Of a DNA stretch of 35,765 nucleotides, positions 10,101 through 16,942 are shown in pieces (position 1 is the stretch's first letter; every line of letters begins with the position of its first letter). The stretch is taken from assembly GCA_947178305.1 (NCBI GenBank), contig CAMWXV010000005.1, forward strand, positions 1 through 35,765, read 5' to 3'. This DNA comes from an uncultured Porphyromonadaceae bacterium. Its GTDB lineage: Bacteria; Bacteroidota; Bacteroidia; Bacteroidales; Muribaculaceae. The notes beneath the pieces are model-generated. The model made no database searches, had not been told where the DNA came from, and worked only from the letters and a program-made list of their open reading frames with translations. A program made the translations under genes and the position numbers.

Positions 10101-11372
10101 ATTGGCATAGGCATTGAATATTGCTCCTTGACGTTGTATCAATTTGTTCAATTCGTTGGCAGAGGCAGGTAGGTTGTCAATACGATAACCTTCAAGTTTC
10201 ATTCTGACCAACATGTTGTATAGAGATGGTACGACTTCCATGCCCGAGGCTGTCAGAGCATTTTGTCCGGGGCCTTTGTAATAGTAGATGGCCACTCGCT
10301 TTTCGTTGTTGGGCTTATGTTGTAGTGCGATGTGATTGTTTATGGATTGCACAAATGTTTTCAGGCGCTCAGGTATGGCATAGGCCTGCTGCAATCCTTC
10401 GGCATCAAGCCGGTGTCCAAATAGTGCGTAAGGACGAATGGCACCGTCAATCTCAGGCATTACTATGCTTTGCGACATGAAGCCTCCGTTCATGCCCATC
10501 TTGTCGTTTTCCCATTCTTCAACCAACCGGTTGGTGTTCAGAGGAGCGAACAGAGGGATATTTCTGTTTGTAAGGTAATCCACTATAAAATCACCCATAC
10601 GCCCATGAGCCATGTTGATAATTGCAGACGGACAGATTGAGTCTGCCTGACCGTTTTGTACCGCAGTTTGCATGTCACGAATACAGTAAACAGTGTTGCC
10701 TGTATTTTCTAATGCGGCAACAAGATCTTCTGGCACACCCATCTGTCCTGTAACAATGATATGTGGTTTGTTTGGTTTCAGTAAGTTGTGCTTTCTTAGG
10801 AATGTTTCATATTCCGCAACGCTGGAGAAATTTAAATCCTCGGCATCTTGATTGTCGGGGTCAATGTGATAGAATTGTTTTTGCTCTTGTGCAACAGGTT
10901 CTTCGGGTTCATTACTATCAAAGGTTTTTCCATCAATGTTGCGACGAATATAGGTAAGCATATTCCGATAGTTGCGACGTCCTCCTCCGTTCAAATAACC
11001 TCGTATTTTGTCAATGGCAACAGAATCAACCGAAATAATTTCATTGGCCGGATTTGTGGCCATTGTGGTCAGTATGGGGAGTCCGTTATCGGCGGCTTGC
11101 TGTATGATGGCACGCTGTTCTTCGGTTATGCGCAGTCCCATACCGTTGATCAGCACCATGTCGTATTTGTCAATCTTATCCAGATTGTCAATGTCCAATA
11201 AAGACAGCTTAATGCGGCTATTGTCGTTGGATTTTGAAATCTGGCCAAGTGTAATGACTTGATAGTTGACAAAAGCAATGTTGGTTGTGGAGAACCATGT
11301 GTTCCATGTCACAATGGCCGCCACAATAGCAAGCAGGATTATTCCTGCCCCAATTTTTATTTTTCGTTTCAT
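7116..11372 (-). CDS. hmuS: HmuS, CobN/Mg-chelatase H-like protein of haem utilization (membrane-anchored at both termini)
   Basis: 1418-aa CobN-family signatures (VMIHFGTHGSLEFTPRKQVALSSNDW, YSINDVGEGMIAKRRAYAT, RVFGGVNGNYGTGI); N-terminal TM and C-terminal TM plus RRRRKK; operon context with hmuR/hmuY. Confidence 0.9.
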   Translation of the reverse strand: MKRKIKIGAGIILLAIVAAIVTWNTWFSTTNIAFVNYQVITLGQISKSNDNSRIKLSLLDIDNLDKIDKYDMVLINGMGLRITEEQRAIIQQAADNGLPILTTMATNPANEIISVDSVAIDKIRGYLNGGGRRNYRNMLTYIRRNIDGKTFDSNEPEEPVAQEQKQFYHIDPDNQDAEDLNFSSVAEYETFLRKHNLLKPNKPHIIVTGQMGVPEDLVAALENTGNTVYCIRDMQTAVQNGQADSICPSAIINMAHGRMGDFIVDYLTNRNIPLFAPLNTNRLVEEWENDKMGMNGGFMSQSIVMPEIDGAIRPYALFGHRLDAEGLQQAYAIPERLKTFVQSINNHIALQHKPNNEKRVAIYYYKGPGQNALTASGMEVVPSLYNMLVRMKLEGYRIDNLPASANELNKLIQRQGAIFNAYANGAKEDFLKNGNPELISASDYTKWTSLAIRPEQMAEVVNLDGEFPGSYISTPDGKLALPRIEFGNVVLLPQLAAGAGDDDFAIVHGTDVAPPHAYIASYLWSRYDFKADVMIHFGTHGSLEFTPRKQVALSSNDWADALVGATPHLYIYSINDVGEGMIAKRRAYATLQSYLTPPFMESSVQGIYKNLSTAIRQYNDLLYTNNKPDMEQAALKVKRLTVELGIHRELRLDSLLTTPYTEQEIARIETFAEELANEKITGELYTMGVPYSAERIHSSVYAMATEPIAYSLLALDKLRGKANQDVEKHKSTFTRRYLTPARELVTQLLNGSAQYSVAGICTIAGISMDELNKAREIEKSLNAEKDMLAIMMSMQSSGTAKRPKGINRNKQHGAKHPSWIPKIGKRPEHAMTGKNKETTKMPTNKMAAMMAGMKEYTKEEKKFARAIIEIERTIRNVNLYKMQLEQSPEAELSSLINAMNGGYTAPSSGGDPISNPNAIPTGRNLYAVNAEATPSETAWEHGKELAENTIRMYQLRHNDSIPRKISYTLWSGEFVETEGATIAQILYMLGVEPIRDIFGRVTDIRLIPSQQLGRPRIDVVVQTSGQLRDIAASRLFLISRAVEMAASAKDDKYENFVAQSVVDAEQTLINKGLSPKEAREVSTYRVFGGVNGNYGTGITNMVQSGDRWENSSEIADVYLQNMGAFYGNEKAWEQVQQFALEAALTNTDAVIQPRQSNTWGALSLDHVYEFMGGMNLTIRNVTGKEPDAYLSDYRNRNNMRMQELKEAIGVESRTTIFNPAYIQEKMKSGTSAANGFAEIVQNTYGWNVMKPEAIDNELWNEIYEVYVKDRFNLGLRNYFESQNPAALEEMTAVMMETARKGMWKASAEQLKTIAELHTELVNKYKPSCSGFVCNNMKLQDFIASKTSSDISNQYKQQIRELRESSLSEDKSMVLKRDEMNKSYKETNLVSNVLVAIIFLAAIIALVLIMRRRRKKMEE

Positions 11373-11383
11373 ATTGATTGGTT

Positions 11384-13537
11384 TTATTTCTTCTTAAACA
11401 TTTGTTCTATGTCAAGTGACAAACCTATAGAGCATGTGATTCCTGTGGTGCTTGGTGAATTGCTGTAATAGTAGTTCGGCTTATAATTTAACAGGTTGTC
11501 AACGGCAAATGTGATGTTCGTTCCTTTCCACACTCGTTGTGACAGGGTTAATTTCCATATTGAATAACAAGGGTATGTTTGCTTTTCTGTCTGTTCGTAG
11601 GATGTTATCTCGGTATATACATCTGTGGTTACTTTTGATAGAAAACGTCCTGACAGTGCCACGCACAAACCATAATTTTTCCAATCCTTATCGTATGATA
11701 TGCGTGCTGTGGCTGTATGAGGACGGGTTGACGAGAGCATCGGTTCGCCTTTCTTTATATGTTCGTGTGTGTAGGCATAGGAGAGGCGCCAGGAGATGCC
11801 ACAAGGATAACGGCCGGATGCGTTGGCATCCACTCCGGTAACCTGTAGAGGTGACATGTTGGTGTATACCTGACCTCCCAAGGCTTGGTTCCATGCAGTG
11901 GTAATGCGATTGTTTACCATGTTATAGAAACCTGTAATAGTAAAGTTGTGTAGCCCTTTTGTGTATTCTGCTGATAATGAAAAGTTGTGGCTTGATTCCG
12001 GATTCAGGTCGGGATTTCCGTAAATCATGAAAATGTTGCCCATATAGAAATTCATGTACATTTCTTTGAGTGTCGGAGCACGGAACCCTCCGGCATAGGA
12101 TCCTCTTAATGAGCAATTCTTTAGTTTGTACATCAATCCCAATTTGGGTGAGAGGTGGGTGAGTTTTGTTTCAGAAAACCAATCAAGCCGCATTCCCGCA
12201 ATCAAGTTGAACTTTGGGCGTGGATTCCAATCAAACTGAGCAAAGGCGTCGGCTGTATGCTGGGCATGATGTCCGTTGTTTTCAAATTGGTATGACATTA
12301 GATAATCACGCATATAGTCACCGCCAACAGTTAGAATATGATTGCCGGCAAAGGTGTGATTGAAGAGAGTGCGGATTGTGTGCTGTACGTTGCTGTAATC
12401 TCTGACATCAAGGTCATTTAAAACAATGTAGTCACTTTTGTCGTATTGGTCAAATGAATACGATAATTCCAGATTGTCTTTAGGGGTTATGTTGTAATTT
12501 CCCTTCAGACCTCCGGTGAAACTGCGGTAACGGTCTTTCAGATTTTCTGATGAATTTCGTTCCCGGAAGTAATATCCCGCGCGAGCCGTGAATTTCAAGT
12601 CATCAGTCACGCTGTATGTCATACGTTCTTTGATGTTGAGAGTTGAGTGACCGTAGATTTTGCTGTAATCTCCGACATTGGCGTTTTCTGTTCCTTTTGA
12701 TAAATCAATTGCGTCAATTGATGTGTATTGAACATTGGTCAATGAATTGAAACGTCTATGGTTAAATCCGACCGAACCACCGAATCGTTGTTCGTGATGT
12801 GCTCCATAGCGGCTGTTTATATTTACCGACCAAGGTTCTTGAGACTCCCGGCTGATGATATTCACCACTCCGCCCACGGCATTGGACCCGTAGAGTGATG
12901 ATGCCGCGCCTTTGACTATTTCTATACGTTGCACATTATCCATATTCAAGCGGCTATAGTCTACATTGTCAAGTGTTTCGCCGGCCAGACGTTCTCCATC
13001 CACAAGAAACAATACGGAATTACCTCCGAATCCTGACATGTTGAGTGATGTTTGTTGATTCATTGAATACGAAAACTCAATGCCGGGTAATTCGGTTTGT
13101 AATAAATCTCCGATGTTGGTGGCATCGGCACGTTTGATGTCTGTTTCGGATATAACTCTTGTTACAATGGGCACATCTTTCAGTAATTTGGGAGTGCGTG
13201 TGCCTGTTACTACCACTTGGTCAAGGGTCATCAGGTTTTCTTTAAGTTGAAAATTGACTACGCTATTATGGTCGCAGTTTATCAAGTGGGTTGCATCAAA
13301 ATATCCAATATATGTGGCTTTCAGTGTGTAAGTCTTGTTGTCCGGTAGTTTTAGCTCATAACGTCCGTTTGAGTCGGTTACTGTTCCAAGTGTCGGGTTC
13401 TCCTTGGCCAAGACTGTTGCTCCGGGTAAAGGTGTTTGGTCACAATCGGTTACTACTCCGGTGATCTTTCGTTGAGCAATGGCATTGGCTGAAACAAGCA
13501 GATATGATAATATTAAGAAAAGGATTTTTCTTATCAT
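11384..13537 (-). CDS. hmuR: HmuR-like TonB-dependent haem receptor with CarboxypepD_reg-like N-terminal domain
   Basis: GVVTDCDQTPLPGATVLAKENPTLGTVTDSNGRYEL extension; plug domain QVVVTGTRTPKLLKDVPIVTRVIS; RIEIVKGAASSLYGSNAVGGVVNIIS; C-terminal beta-barrel. Confidence 0.9.
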   Translation of the reverse strand: MIRKILFLILSYLLVSANAIAQRKITGVVTDCDQTPLPGATVLAKENPTLGTVTDSNGRYELKLPDNKTYTLKATYIGYFDATHLINCDHNSVVNFQLKENLMTLDQVVVTGTRTPKLLKDVPIVTRVISETDIKRADATNIGDLLQTELPGIEFSYSMNQQTSLNMSGFGGNSVLFLVDGERLAGETLDNVDYSRLNMDNVQRIEIVKGAASSLYGSNAVGGVVNIISRESQEPWSVNINSRYGAHHEQRFGGSVGFNHRRFNSLTNVQYTSIDAIDLSKGTENANVGDYSKIYGHSTLNIKERMTYSVTDDLKFTARAGYYFRERNSSENLKDRYRSFTGGLKGNYNITPKDNLELSYSFDQYDKSDYIVLNDLDVRDYSNVQHTIRTLFNHTFAGNHILTVGGDYMRDYLMSYQFENNGHHAQHTADAFAQFDWNPRPKFNLIAGMRLDWFSETKLTHLSPKLGLMYKLKNCSLRGSYAGGFRAPTLKEMYMNFYMGNIFMIYGNPDLNPESSHNFSLSAEYTKGLHNFTITGFYNMVNNRITTAWNQALGGQVYTNMSPLQVTGVDANASGRYPCGISWRLSYAYTHEHIKKGEPMLSSTRPHTATARISYDKDWKNYGLCVALSGRFLSKVTTDVYTEITSYEQTEKQTYPCYSIWKLTLSQRVWKGTNITFAVDNLLNYKPNYYYSNSPSTTGITCSIGLSLDIEQMFKKK

Positions 13538-14193
13538 GACTGTACGGGATATAGGTAGTCAATGGTCATGAATCCCTTGATGGCGGAATCATTCATGAAA
13601 TTTGTAAGGCGTATGGCTGCATAAGTGCCATCGGAAAGACGAAGCAAATAAACTTTACCTGATAGGGTGTATATAGGCGGCATTACTGAAGTGTCTACAT
13701 TGAGCCATTTTGAAAGACAAGGATTGTAGTAGTCTTCTGCATAACTGATAATGCCATCCATCATTTGCGACATGTCTGTTGTTATCCGGTCGGTGGTCCA
13801 TTCGTCTGCAAAGAAGTGTTCTTCAGCAATGGTGCCGATAGGGGATAGGGAATAAAAATCTTTTGATGCGCTTTCTGCTACGCGACCGTTGTTGGTTTTG
13901 GTGTCATAGCGATGTATGGCAAAATCCCAATTCTCAGGTGGAATATCATTGACATGTTTTGTTTCAATTGTTTTATTATGCAGGTTAATGTAATGCCATT
14001 CTGTATAATCTGTTGCATCTATGTAGATGCGTCCTGTGTGAGCGTTGCTGTCAATTGCAACAAAGCCATAGTTTTTTGTTGCTTCGGATTGGGGCACATC
14101 ATATATGTCTTCAAGAATTCCGTTACATGCCGGGAGTGATAGACATGCTATCACTCCCAGTAGAAAAGGTATTGTTTTTTTGCTTGCAATCAT
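13534..14193 (-). CDS. hmuY: HmuY-family haemophore-like lipoprotein
   Basis: Lipobox LPAC; HmuY-like IYIDATDYTEWHYINL, WDFAIHRYDTKTNNGRV; overlaps hmuR by 4 nt. Confidence 0.85.
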   Translation of the reverse strand: MIASKKTIPFLLGVIACLSLPACNGILEDIYDVPQSEATKNYGFVAIDSNAHTGRIYIDATDYTEWHYINLHNKTIETKHVNDIPPENWDFAIHRYDTKTNNGRVAESASKDFYSLSPIGTIAEEHFFADEWTTDRITTDMSQMMDGIISYAEDYYNPCLSKWLNVDTSVMPPIYTLSGKVYLLRLSDGTYAAIRLTNFMNDSAIKGFMTIDYLYPVQS

Positions 14194-14210
14194 TATTGAC
14201 GATGTTGAGA

Positions 14211-15041
14211 TTATTGTTCAATCACGCTTGGCGCTGTTCCGGGTAACAGTGTTATCGTGAGACCTCCCATGACCGCCGGTGTATTGAATGTAAATGAATA
14301 GTTATCCTTTTTGGCATTGGTTGTTCCGGTCATAGTGAAAGAATAATCCGTTTGGTTGTTTCCCATGCCCATGGATACTGTTCCTTCTCCTGAGAATATA
14401 TATTGGTTGTCATTTCTTGTGATGGTTGCTTTGGCAACATTGAATGTGCCCCATGTATCGGATTCAAATGTTATGGCGATAGAGCCGTCTTCGTTGGCTA
14501 TGATTTTCAGACTTTCATCGTTTGTATAGCGATCTTGGAAATAGGCACAATCGGCATCGGTGTAGCCTTTATATGTGCCGGGCAATAGCAAATTTACCGG
14601 AGCTTCTCCTGTAATAAAATCTATAGTGAGGCCACCCATGACACTTGGTGCTTTAAACTGCATCTGTGCATTATTTAGGGAATTGATTGTAGCAGTGTAA
14701 CTGCAGTCATATGCGGAAGTGTTGCCGTCCATTCCCATTTTTGTAATGCCGTTTCCTGACAAAGTATAAGTGCCATCGTTTTTGCTGACTTGTGCGTTCA
14801 GGATAGAGAATTCACCCCATTGTTCGGAAATGAATGTTATATTGGCAGAACCGTCGGTGTTTTCTGTAATGCTGATTGATTCGTCTGTGGTGCATGAATT
14901 TTGAAAATAGGCGCAACCTGCAAGGGTGTATCCTTCATAGGTGCCGGCAAATTCTGTTAATGTAGGTTGGTCTTCGTTGTCGCTGCATGCTACCAGGCAA
15001 AGAGCGACGATTGGCAGTGCAAAAAATGGTTTTAATTTCAT
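14211..15041 (-). CDS. Lipoprotein with two tandem calycin/lipocalin-like domains, first gene of the hmu operon
   Basis: Lipobox LVAC after ATG at 15041; two similar modules (GTYEGYTLAGCAYFQNSCTTDESISI... and GTYKGYTDADCAYFQDRYTNDESLKI...). ORF-track start 15167 rejected in favour of MKLKPFFALP. Confidence 0.75.
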   Translation of the reverse strand: MKLKPFFALPIVALCLVACSDNEDQPTLTEFAGTYEGYTLAGCAYFQNSCTTDESISITENTDGSANITFISEQWGEFSILNAQVSKNDGTYTLSGNGITKMGMDGNTSAYDCSYTATINSLNNAQMQFKAPSVMGGLTIDFITGEAPVNLLLPGTYKGYTDADCAYFQDRYTNDESLKIIANEDGSIAITFESDTWGTFNVAKATITRNDNQYIFSGEGTVSMGMGNNQTDYSFTMTGTTNAKKDNYSFTFNTPAVMGGLTITLLPGTAPSVIEQ

Positions 15042-15067
15042 ATACGATTGTTGTTTTTTATTTTCCG

Positions 15068-15106
15068 GTTGCAAAATTACCCTTGCCTCAAAAGGTGGAC
15101 AATACT
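15068..15106 (-). promoter_or_regulatory. Promoter of the hmu operon (minus strand)
   Basis: Minus strand: AGTATTGTCC ... TAATTTTG with ~20-nt spacer upstream of the ATG at 15041. Confidence 0.6.
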
Positions 15107-15156
15107 CTAATTTTAGTATTTTGAAACAGTAAGGCCTGTTGTTATCATGTTTTTTA

Positions 15157-15191
15157 AGTATTGTCAAGAGTATATTATAGGAGTAATTTTG
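15157..15191 (+). promoter_or_regulatory. Promoter of the haemerythrin-LuxR regulator
   Basis: AGTATTGTCA - N~20 - TAATTTTG. Confidence 0.6.
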
Positions 15192-15219
15192 TAGTGTAAA
15201 ATAACTTGATTGGGTTTAT

Positions 15220-16173
15220 ATGAAGAATCGCGATACAGGGTATGGACCGGATGCAAAAATGCGGACTATAGTCAATGACTATAGCCCGCTGATTCTTGTG
15301 ATGGGACGGTTTGGACTTCCGTTGGGATTCGGCGACAAGTCTGTCAGAGATGTATGCCGAAACCACAATGTTGATGAAAAGACATTTTTAGAGGTAGTTA
15401 ATTTTGTAGTGAAGGGAATATCAAATTATGACTCGTTGTCTTTGCCTTCTCTTATGGGATATCTGAAGCAGGCTCATGAATATTATCTCGGATTTAATTT
15501 GCCTAACATTAGGCGGAAACTTATTGAGGCCATTGACTGTTCCGGAAACAATGATATAGCTGTGCTGATTATTCGTTTTTATGATGAATATGTGGCGGAG
15601 GTTAAAAAACATATGGAATATGAGAATCAAGTTGTTTTTACTTATGTTGAACAACTGTTGCAAGGTTATCTTAATCGCAATTATAATATCTCTTCATTTG
15701 CCGGGAAGCATTCGCCTATCGGTAATAAGCTCAAGGAATTGAAAGACATAATAATACGTTATTATCCTGAGAAGAATAATTATTTGCTTAATGCTGTTTT
15801 GCTGGAAATTTTGTTTTGTGAACAGGATTTGACCTCTCATTGTAGGATTGAGGACCGACTGTTTGTTCCTGCCGTTAAGCTTGTTGAGCAACAATTGCAA
15901 AAAAGTGGTAAAATTGTTTATGCAGATGATGTGCAAAATAATGAGACAACCAATGAGAGAACAGAAGAGCTGAGCGAACGGGAGAAAGATATTCTCGTTT
16001 GTATAACCAAAGGAAAAAGTAATAAGGAAATAGCCGAGGAGCTGTGTATATCGGTAAACACTGTTACCACTCACCGTAGAAACATCTCAAATAAGTTGCA
16101 GATACACACTTCGGCAGGACTTGTAATCTATGCTATAGCTAATAAATTGGTGAATATTGCAGATATAAAATAA
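15220..16173 (+). CDS. Transcriptional regulator: N-terminal RIC/YtfE (ScdA)-like haemerythrin domain + C-terminal LuxR-type HTH
   Basis: C-terminal LSEREKDILVCITKGKSNKEIAEELCISVNTVTTHRRNISNKL; N-terminal haemerythrin/RIC ligand pattern AHEYYLGFNLPNI, VKKHMEYEN, HSPIGNKLKELKDII, DLTSHCRIEDRLFVP. Confidence 0.8.
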   Translation: MKNRDTGYGPDAKMRTIVNDYSPLILVMGRFGLPLGFGDKSVRDVCRNHNVDEKTFLEVVNFVVKGISNYDSLSLPSLMGYLKQAHEYYLGFNLPNIRRKLIEAIDCSGNNDIAVLIIRFYDEYVAEVKKHMEYENQVVFTYVEQLLQGYLNRNYNISSFAGKHSPIGNKLKELKDIIIRYYPEKNNYLLNAVLLEILFCEQDLTSHCRIEDRLFVPAVKLVEQQLQKSGKIVYADDVQNNETTNERTEELSEREKDILVCITKGKSNKEIAEELCISVNTVTTHRRNISNKLQIHTSAGLVIYAIANKLVNIADIK

Positions 16174-16265
16174 TTAAGTTAAATATTTCTTCACGGTATC
16201 GGGATGCTTATAGTAAAAGTTTTGGAAATGATATTATATTTGCGGTGGATAACCAATGAACTGGT

Positions 16266-16421
16266 ATGGATGTGAATATCGTGAGAATTAAGAATATTGA
16301 TGTGTTGAGACGTATTGCCTTATTCTGGATGTTATGTTTTGTGAGCATTGGAGTGGCTAATGCATCGGATTATGAGAACGATAATGTGATATTCTGCGAT
16401 AGCTCGCTTAACCAATCTTAA
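16266..16421 (+). pseudogene. 5' fragment of a secreted-protein gene interrupted by the integrated element
   Basis: ATG 16266, signal peptide LRRIALFWMLCFVSIGVANA, ends 51 codons later at the element boundary (CAA TCT TAA). Confidence 0.65.
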
Positions 16422-16484
16422 TTGAATATCAGTTAGTTGTAAAATTCGCTATCCTCTATAAGACTCATTAAATACCCCTAACTG

Positions 16485-16513
16485 AAACCGTTTGTTTACG
16501 CATTGTTTACGCA
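16485..16513 (+). repeat. Left copy of 29-bp direct repeat AAACCGT-(TTGTTTACGCA)x2
   Basis: Identical to 34556-34584. Confidence 0.9.
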
Positions 16514-16717
16514 GAATTGAGAGAGGGAGTGAAGAAAAGTGGATATTGTTATTGCCTCATTTGAATGGGAGATATAGAATCCCATCCTTTCCATATATTC
16601 TGCTATAAACAAGAAATAAGATTGATGTTATTGCCAATTATTTATAATAAGATGCTCTTTTTTTGATGTATTTCATCTTGATTCTCAGGGTTTATTTGTA
16701 TCTTTACACCGAAAAGA

Positions 16718-16942
16718 ATGTCTTTTATGGAAAAAGAAATGATTAACAGGCTGAAGATAGTGCTTGCCGAAGAACAAAAAAGCAGTAAGTGGCTGGCAGA
16801 ACAATTAGGAAAAGATCGGGCTACTGTCTCCAAATGGGTGACGAATACCATGCAGCCTGACGCAAGAAACCTCCTACGTATAGCAGAGGCTTTGAATATT
16901 GATGCAGGTAGACTGCTCAACCAAAAACATTTGAAGAAATGA
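16718..16942 (+). CDS. Xre-family HTH regulator (controller-protein-like)
   Basis: SSKWLAEQLGKDRATVSKWVTNTMQPDARNLLRIAEALNID. Confidence 0.85.
   Translation: MSFMEKEMINRLKIVLAEEQKSSKWLAEQLGKDRATVSKWVTNTMQPDARNLLRIAEALNIDAGRLLNQKHLKK

Noticed and set aside
8125-11262. Numerous plus-strand ORFs opposite hmuS
   Set aside because: Antisense shadow ORFs of a strongly supported 1418-aa CDS, with no motifs.
7116-11372. Cobaltochelatase CobN / cobalamin biosynthesis locus
   Set aside because: Neighbours are HmuY, HmuR and ExbB/DUF2149 genes rather than cob genes; terminal TM anchors fit HmuS.
14341-15167. Upstream-extended start (15167) for the calycin-like lipoprotein
   Set aside because: The extension overlaps the promoter, and the signal peptide/lipobox begins naturally at the ATG at 15041.
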